Origin: CAILHX01 sp036561085
GTDB taxonomy: Bacteria; Pseudomonadota; Gammaproteobacteria; Burkholderiales; Methylophilaceae
Assembly (NCBI GenBank): GCA_036561085.1
Contig: DATBPY010000100.1
Span: 1-18,122, forward strand
Length of the DNA stretch: 18,122 bases
Direction: 5' to 3'
Shown here: piece by piece, positions 13,384-18,122 of the stretch
Numbering within the stretch: position 1 is the stretch's first letter
Layout of the letters: every line of letters starts with the position of its first letter
The notes under the pieces: model-generated
What the model was told of the DNA's origin: nothing
The model's database searches: none
Seen by the model: the letters and a program-made list of their open reading frames with translations, nothing else
Made by a program: the position numbers and the translations under genes

Positions 13384-14569
13384 GCTATCTGCCCCCCAAC
13401 CTTCTCATCGCGGTCTGGTTATCAGTGGGATCGTGTTACTCATTTTGGCCGTAGCCGTTGCCGCGTTCGGCATCATAAGCCGTGCCCACAGCGATGAGAA
13501 GCTCAAGCAATGGACCACCAAACAAGCGGTGATGAATGTAGTCGTGTCCAAACCGGCAACGCAGGGAAGCATCGCCGACCTCATTTTGCCGGGTCGCTTT
13601 GAAGCCTTTATCCATGCGCCTATCTACGCACGCGTCAGCGGCTATCTGAAGAGTTGGAAAGTCGATATCGGCGGGCAGGTAAAAGCCGGTCAGCTATTGG
13701 CCGAGATCGAAACGCCGGATCTGGATCAGCAGATATTGCAGGCCAAGGCCGATCTGGCAAGTGCACAAGCCAATGCTGAACTGGCCACCACCACCGCTAA
13801 TCGCTGGCAGGCCATGCTCAAGACCGATTCCGTTTCGCGCCAGGAAGTCGACGATAAGACCGGCGATCTGGCAGCTAAAGTCGCCATCGTGAAGTCGATG
13901 CAGGCCAATCTCGACCGCTTGCTGGCCACCAAGAATTTTGCCAACATCGTTGCACCGTTCGCCGGCACGGTGACCATGCGTGCAACCGATAACGGTGCGC
14001 TGATCAATGCAGGCGGCGGTACCGGCCCGGCTTTGTTCGAGGTTTCCGACGTGCATAAGTTGCGCTTGTATGTGAACGTACCGCAAAACTATATCAGCAC
14101 CGTTAAACCGGGCACCAAGGCTGATATCACAGTGCCTGAACGTCCGGGAAAATCTTTCTCGGCCATCGTGCAATCATCGTCGCACTCGATAGATCAATCA
14201 TCAGGTACTACGCTGGTTCAGCTGCTGGTGGATAACCCGACCGGAGAATTATTACCGGGCGGTTTCGCTAATGTCAGTCTGCATCAACCGACCGATGCGA
14301 CAGTACTCAGTATTCCGTCCAGTGCATTGATCTTCGATCAGAGCGGTTTGCGCGTTGCCGTGGTAAGCACTGACAACAAAATCATCCTGAAGACCGTAAC
14401 CATCTCGCGCGACCTCGGCAAAGTGATAGAACTCAATTCCGGAATCGATGCTAATGATCGCATCGTAGAAAATCCGCCTGACGGTATCGCGGACGGTAAT
14501 GTGGTGAATGTAGTGGCAGGCCATAAATCGCCCAATGTCGCGAACTCCAACAAGAAAACCGGCCCATGA
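13373..14569 (+). CDS. RND periplasmic adaptor (membrane fusion protein)
   Basis: A 398-residue adaptor linking the permease to the outer-membrane channel. It has a short cytoplasmic N-terminus, one membrane anchor (about 15-36, LVISGIVLLILAVAVAAFGI) and no lipobox. The barrel-sandwich (lipoyl-like) halves are APIYARVSGYLKSWKVDIGGQVKAGQLLAEIETPD-type sequence near residue 80-115 and IVAPFAGTVTMRATDNGALI near 195-215. Between them is an alanine-rich coiled-coil hairpin (LDQQILQAKADLASAQANAEL and partner). A beta-barrel and membrane-proximal domain follow. The start has a GGAGAA ribosome-binding site and overlaps the permease end by 11 bp; the stop overlaps the channel gene by 4 bp. The operon therefore encodes the pump as one translationally coupled unit. 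Confidence 0.93.
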   Translation: MPSKLSAPQPSHRGLVISGIVLLILAVAVAAFGIISRAHSDEKLKQWTTKQAVMNVVVSKPATQGSIADLILPGRFEAFIHAPIYARVSGYLKSWKVDIGGQVKAGQLLAEIETPDLDQQILQAKADLASAQANAELATTTANRWQAMLKTDSVSRQEVDDKTGDLAAKVAIVKSMQANLDRLLATKNFANIVAPFAGTVTMRATDNGALINAGGGTGPALFEVSDVHKLRLYVNVPQNYISTVKPGTKADITVPERPGKSFSAIVQSSSHSIDQSSGTTLVQLLVDNPTGELLPGGFANVSLHQPTDATVLSIPSSALIFDQSGLRVAVVSTDNKIILKTVTISRDLGKVIELNSGIDANDRIVENPPDGIADGNVVNVVAGHKSPNVANSNKKTGP

Positions 14570-15987
14570 TGAGACACATGAACATTGCCGTAGCCAGGAC
14601 ATCCTTGCTGCTGTTCGCACTAAGCGCGTGCTCGATGGCACCGCCGCTCAAAATACCTGAAGTCAATGTGGCGAGCAGCTATAAAGAAGGTGCGCCGTGG
14701 ACGACCGCGCAACCTGCCGACGAGTTGCCGCGCGGGGACTGGTGGAAGTTGTATAACGACCAGGAATTGGATGCGCTGGAACAAAAGCTGATGGCTAATA
14801 GTCCTGACCTTGCTGCAGCTGTTGCGCATTACATGCAAGCCGAAGCCGTCAGCAAGCAACTCAAAGCCCAGTTGTTGCCTCAGATCGATGGGGTAGCCGG
14901 GGCTCAACGTAATGACCTGTCCGACAGGCGGCCGTTACGCAATACCACCAGCGGTAGCTACTACAATGACTTTACCCTTGGGGTCCAGGCCAGTTATGAA
15001 GTCGATCTGTGGGGGCGTGTGCATGATCTAGTGGCGTCCGGAAAAGCCACGGCGCAAGCGGAACAGGCCAACCTTGAATCTATCAGGCTCAGTTTGCAGG
15101 CCGAGCTCGCCCAGCAGTACATCGCTTTACGCGGACTTGACCAGCAGATCGCGCTATTACGCGATACGGTGGTTGCGTATAAGAAAACCCTGGATCTGAC
15201 CACCGCACGCTACGATGGCGGCATCGCGCCCAAGTTGGACGTGGCACGCGCCCGCACGCAATATGAAACGGCGCAATCGCAAGTCGAGCAGTCACTTGCG
15301 CAACGCGCGCTGACAGAACACGCCATTGCCGCATTGCTGGGCGACTCGGCCTCTACTTTCTCTATTGCTGCACGCACGGATGTCATCGCTATTCCGGTTA
15401 TCCCGGTCGGCGTGCCTTCCACATTGTTGCAACGACGCCCCGATATTGCTGCTGCGCAGCGTACGGTGGCCGCTGCCAACGCCAGTGTAGGCGTAGCTAA
15501 AACTGCGTTCTTCCCCGCACTGACCTTAGGCGGAGCACTGGGCTTTGAAAGCACTTCACTCAGCACTTTGATCGCTGCGCCGGGTACGTTCTGGGCAATA
15601 GGACCTACCGCTTTGCTCACGTTGTTCGACGGCGGCAAGCGTAAAGCCCAGGTGGCGCAAGCGCAGTCTGTGCTGGACGAATCTGGAGCGAAATATAGAG
15701 GAGTGGTGATCACGGCTTTTCAACAGGTCGAAGACAATCTTGCACTATTGAACCACTATCAGTCGGCTGCTACATCCCAGCAATCGGCCGTGGACGCTGC
15801 GAAACAAGCGCTGGATTATTCCACCAGCCGCTATAAAGAGGGTGCTGCCAGTTATCTTGATGTGACCGCTTCACAGACAGATGCATTGCAAACTCAACGC
15901 GATCTGCTTACGCTGGATACGCTCAGGCTGCATGCCAGCGTCGATCTTATCCGTGCGCTCGGCGGTGGCTGGCAGGCACATTCTTGA
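14566..15987 (+). CDS. Outer-membrane efflux lipoprotein (NodT/OprM-type TolC family)
   Basis: A 473-residue outer-membrane channel of the TolC superfamily. The N-terminus has a lipoprotein signal with lipobox LSAC (Cys22 as lipidation site), a mark of NodT/OprM-type channels. Two repeated OEP domains follow, with WWKLYNDQELDALEQKLMANSPD near the start, the SYEVDLWGRV motif after the first strand, and LLQRRPDIAAAQRTVAAANASVGVAKTAFFP at the second repeat, all diagnostic. Second-half motifs SRYKEGAASYLDVTASQTDAL and LDLIRALGGGW-like ending are also typical. The ATG (14566) overlaps the adaptor stop as ATGA; a second in-frame ATG at 14578 is possible. It completes the tripartite pump encoded by 10201-15987. 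Confidence 0.95.
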   Translation: MMRHMNIAVARTSLLLFALSACSMAPPLKIPEVNVASSYKEGAPWTTAQPADELPRGDWWKLYNDQELDALEQKLMANSPDLAAAVAHYMQAEAVSKQLKAQLLPQIDGVAGAQRNDLSDRRPLRNTTSGSYYNDFTLGVQASYEVDLWGRVHDLVASGKATAQAEQANLESIRLSLQAELAQQYIALRGLDQQIALLRDTVVAYKKTLDLTTARYDGGIAPKLDVARARTQYETAQSQVEQSLAQRALTEHAIAALLGDSASTFSIAARTDVIAIPVIPVGVPSTLLQRRPDIAAAQRTVAAANASVGVAKTAFFPALTLGGALGFESTSLSTLIAAPGTFWAIGPTALLTLFDGGKRKAQVAQAQSVLDESGAKYRGVVITAFQQVEDNLALLNHYQSAATSQQSAVDAAKQALDYSTSRYKEGAASYLDVTASQTDALQTQRDLLTLDTLRLHASVDLIRALGGGWQAHS

Positions 15988-16045
15988 ATCTCATCATCTG
16001 TAAGCAGGAGTAAATTTTTCACTATGCGCTAGAAGTGTTTAAGAT

Positions 16046-17422
16046 ATGGCTGACGTTAATAGACGAAGATCAGCGCATATGAGTTTGAAAAATTATCTAG
16101 CCAAGAATCTGGAGCGATTCAATCTGCTGTATGGTCACAGCCTGACACTGACCATAGGCGTTATTCTATTTACGGGAACGGCGATGATAGTAGCCGCTTT
16201 CTTGTTCATCAATACCGCAGCTCCGGATACCCTCACCATCACCAGCGGACCTCCGGGCAGCACTTCGCAAAAGAACGCGGAAAAGTACAAGACCATCCTC
16301 GCCAAGGAAGGCATCACACTCAAGATACTTCCATCAGGGGGTTCTGCCGACAATCTCAAAAAACTGCTCGATCCCAAAGTAAATGTGGATGTCGGTTTCG
16401 TGCAGGGAGGCGATACTGCCGGCATCAATAGGGAAAAGCTGATGTCATTAGGGAGCGTTTCCTATCAGCCGCTGATGATCTTTTATCACGGCAAACCCAA
16501 AACCCTATTGTCCCAGTTCAGAGGACAACAACTGGATATCGGCCAGGAAGGCAGCGGTACTCGTGCTATTGCGCTCACACTGTTGAAAGCCAATGACATC
16601 GAACCGGGCGGCGACACTACTTTTGTCAGCAGCCCCGTGGACCAGTCGGTAAAGGCCTTGCTCGATGGTCGCATCGATGCTCTATTCATGATGGGTGATT
16701 CCGCGTCCACCGATCTGATGAAGCAATTGATACATTCGCCTCACATCAACTTGTTCAATATGGTGCAGGCTGATGGATATACCCGTCGCATCACTTATCT
16801 GAATAAGCTGATATTGCCTGAAGGTGCGATAGATTTCGGCAAGAATGTTCCTGCCGAGGATCTGTATTTGGTCGGCCCGACTGTAGAACTTATCGCCAGA
16901 GAGAATTTGCATCCCGCTCTTTCCGATGCGCTATTGGAAGCGGCGCGCGAAGTACACGGCATGCCTAATCTATTCCGGAAACGCGGGGAATTCCCCGCTC
17001 CGTTGGAGCACGATATACGCATCAGCCCAGATGCTACGCGCTATTACTCCACCGGCAAGAGCTTCTTGTATCGTACGTTCCCGTTCTGGGTGGCAAGCCT
17101 GATCAGCCGTATCCTGGCCGTGATCGTACCGCTGGCGTTGTTATTGATCCCCGGATTGAAACTGGTACCGTTAGTCTATCGCTGGCGCGTGCAGTCGCGT
17201 ATATACCCCTGGTATAAGACCCTGCTGGAACTGGAGCGCGATGCGTTCGATCCTGCGATCGACAAAAAAGGTATACAGGAACTGCTGCTGAAGTTGGATA
17301 ACATCGAGCACAAGGTCAACAAGATCAAGATACCTGCTTCTTTCGGCGATCTTTACTATGGGCTGCGCGGGCACATCGGGTTCGTGCGCAATCAACTGCT
17401 TTCAGTAAAGCCCAGCGTTTAG
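16046..17422 (+). CDS. Membrane-anchored TAXI-type solute-binding protein (TRAP receptor-like)
   Basis: A 458-residue protein (446 if the ATG at 16079 is used). A membrane helix near 33-55 is followed by a TAXI/NMT1-type periplasmic binding fold (about 60-330): TLTITSGPPGSTSQKNAEKYKTIL is the usual first strand, QQLDIGQEGSGTRAIALTLLKAND the central binding segment, and VKALLDGRIDALFMMGD the second lobe. A second membrane helix lies near 349-370, then an ~85-residue cytoplasmic tail with a coiled-coil-like LLKLDNIEHKVNKIKIP. Ordinary TAXI proteins are soluble receptors paired with a DctQM permease; none is in the window. Both starts have poor ribosome-binding sites. The gene is 58 bp after the efflux channel with no terminator seen, so read-through is possible. 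Function is unknown; ligand sensing is a guess. Confidence 0.82.
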   Translation: MADVNRRRSAHMSLKNYLAKNLERFNLLYGHSLTLTIGVILFTGTAMIVAAFLFINTAAPDTLTITSGPPGSTSQKNAEKYKTILAKEGITLKILPSGGSADNLKKLLDPKVNVDVGFVQGGDTAGINREKLMSLGSVSYQPLMIFYHGKPKTLLSQFRGQQLDIGQEGSGTRAIALTLLKANDIEPGGDTTFVSSPVDQSVKALLDGRIDALFMMGDSASTDLMKQLIHSPHINLFNMVQADGYTRRITYLNKLILPEGAIDFGKNVPAEDLYLVGPTVELIARENLHPALSDALLEAAREVHGMPNLFRKRGEFPAPLEHDIRISPDATRYYSTGKSFLYRTFPFWVASLISRILAVIVPLALLLIPGLKLVPLVYRWRVQSRIYPWYKTLLELERDAFDPAIDKKGIQELLLKLDNIEHKVNKIKIPASFGDLYYGLRGHIGFVRNQLLSVKPSV

Positions 17423-17433
17423 CCGGGCTTTAC
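17405..17433. terminator. Hairpin between convergent genes, possible terminator
   Basis: A perfect 9-bp stem (GTAAAGCCC / GGGCTTTAC) with an 11-nt loop that contains the stop codon of the TAXI gene. No good T-tract follows on either strand, so it is a weak or Rho-assisted terminator at best. It lies between two convergent genes and could serve both. Confidence 0.4.
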
Positions 17434-17448
17434 ATGCTGTGAAGAGCA

Positions 17449-17919
17449 TCAATCTTCTAACAGGCTGCGCAGCATCCAGGCGGTCTTTTCATGTACCTGG
17501 AGGCGTTGAGTGATCAGGTCGGCGGTCGGTTGATCGTTGGCCTGATTAACGACGGTGAACATGGAGCGTGCGGTTCTTGCCACGGCTTCCTGTCCTGCTA
17601 CCAGTTGTTTGATCATGTCTTTCGCCGCAGGCACGCCTTCGCTTTCCTTGATGGAAGTCAGTTTGCCGAAATCGCGATAGGTGCCGGGTGCCGGAAAATC
17701 CAGCGCACGTATGCGTTCCGCGATGAGGTCTACAGCCAATGCCAATTCCAGGTATTGGGTCTCGAACATCAAATGCAGGGTCTGGAACATCGGCCCTTTG
17801 ACGTTCCAGTGAAAGTAGTGTGTATTCAGGTACAGCGTATAAGTGTCAGCGAGCAGGTGCGACAGGCCTTGCGCTATCTCCGCACGATCTTTTTTGCTGA
17901 TGCCAATATCGATTGCCAT
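17449..17919 (-). CDS. dps: Dps-family DNA-protection ferritin
   Basis: A 156-residue miniferritin that forms dodecamers, oxidises and stores iron with peroxide, and protects DNA in starvation and oxidative stress. The intersubunit ferroxidase residues are recognisable with correct spacing: His37 (in HYFHWNVKG), His49, Glu53, Asp64 and Glu68 (in DLIAERI). Position 53 is Glu where E. coli Dps has Asp, a conservative change. The N-terminus is short, without the lysine-rich DNA-binding tail of E. coli Dps. The ATG has a GGGAGAA ribosome-binding site. It lies 41 bp after a rubredoxin gene on the same strand, so the two may be co-transcribed. Confidence 0.93.
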   Translation of the reverse strand: MAIDIGISKKDRAEIAQGLSHLLADTYTLYLNTHYFHWNVKGPMFQTLHLMFETQYLELALAVDLIAERIRALDFPAPGTYRDFGKLTSIKESEGVPAAKDMIKQLVAGQEAVARTARSMFTVVNQANDQPTADLITQRLQVHEKTAWMLRSLLED

Positions 17920-17960
17920 TACATGTTCTCCCGGTGAATCAGAGCAGGTTTACTGACTCT

Positions 17961-18122
17961 TTATTCAAGTTCTATCATTTCAAAAACGGATTTTCCCACA
18001 CCGCAATCAGGGCAGATCCATGTGTCCGGTATGTCTTCCCAGCGCGTACCTGCCGGTATTCCTTCTTCCGGTATCCCCGCAGCTTCATCATAAATAAAAC
18101 CGCATACTGCACATTCCCAAAC
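17961..18122 (-). CDS. Rubredoxin, 5' end cut by window edge
   Basis: The last 53 codons of a rubredoxin, a small iron protein with one iron held by four cysteines that carries single electrons. Visible are the first knuckle CAVCG, the FIYDEAAGIPEEGI loop, GTRWEDIPDTWICPDCG with the second CxxC knuckle, and the ending KSVFEMIELE. Only the first few residues are missing, since typical rubredoxins have 53-60 residues, unless an N-terminal extension exists beyond the edge. It precedes dps on the same strand. Confidence 0.95.
   Translation of the reverse strand, partial: VWECAVCGFIYDEAAGIPEEGIPAGTRWEDIPDTWICPDCGVGKSVFEMIELE

Noticed and set aside
15210..15713. 167-codon minus-strand frame opposite the outer-membrane channel gene
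   Set aside because: Its Ala/Ser/Val-rich composition mirrors the alanine-rich helices of the TolC-family gene; no start signal or family resemblance.

Overview
The window looks like chromosomal DNA of a betaproteobacterium. A neutrophilic, Gallionella/Sideroxydans- or methylotroph-like Nitrosomonadales member is a reasonable guess, inferred from the ubiE-ubiJ-ubiB block, the RpoH type, the MxaD-like periplasmic protein and the moderate G+C; it is not proven. No rRNA, tRNA, CRISPR array, insertion sequence or phage gene was seen. Coding density is high and no gene-free stretch reaches 300 bp.

Layout. (1) 1-2641, minus strand: a sodium/solute symporter, a Tas-type aldo/keto reductase and the start of a TPR-like protein, packed end to end. 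(2) 2738-6023, minus strand: a ubiquinone operon read DUF971 -> ubiE -> ubiJ -> ubiB, behind a candidate extended -10 promoter. (3) 6100-8315, minus strand: an apparent regulatory cassette. An unusual membrane protein (7461-8261) has an N-terminal half resembling a TetR ligand-binding domain without the DNA-binding domain, then one membrane helix and a periplasmic tail. Its stop codon overlaps the start of a complete TetR regulator (6901-7461). Downstream, with its own promoter, lies a secreted MxaD-like SRPBCC protein (6156-6674). Both promoters carry a related ACAGGTC(T/A)GT palindromic operator, so the three genes probably form one circuit. (4) 8364-9215, minus strand: rpoH (heat-shock sigma-32), preceded by a near-perfect CIRCE element, the HrcA binding site. 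(5) 9426-15987, plus strand: a TetR gene behind two identical, oppositely oriented 18-bp operators, then an RND permease, adaptor and outer-membrane lipoprotein channel with overlapping reading frames: a complete tripartite efflux pump. (6) 16046-17422, plus strand: a membrane-anchored TAXI-type solute-binding protein with no TRAP permease nearby. (7) 17449-18122, minus strand: dps and a rubredoxin cut by the window edge.

The most original item is region 3: a putative transmembrane, HTH-less TetR-like sensor translationally coupled to a real TetR repressor. It suggests a one-component repressor converted into a system that could sense the periplasm. Next come the CIRCE box in front of rpoH, the loss of the canonical TM10 lysine in the RND pump, and the orphan TAXI protein.
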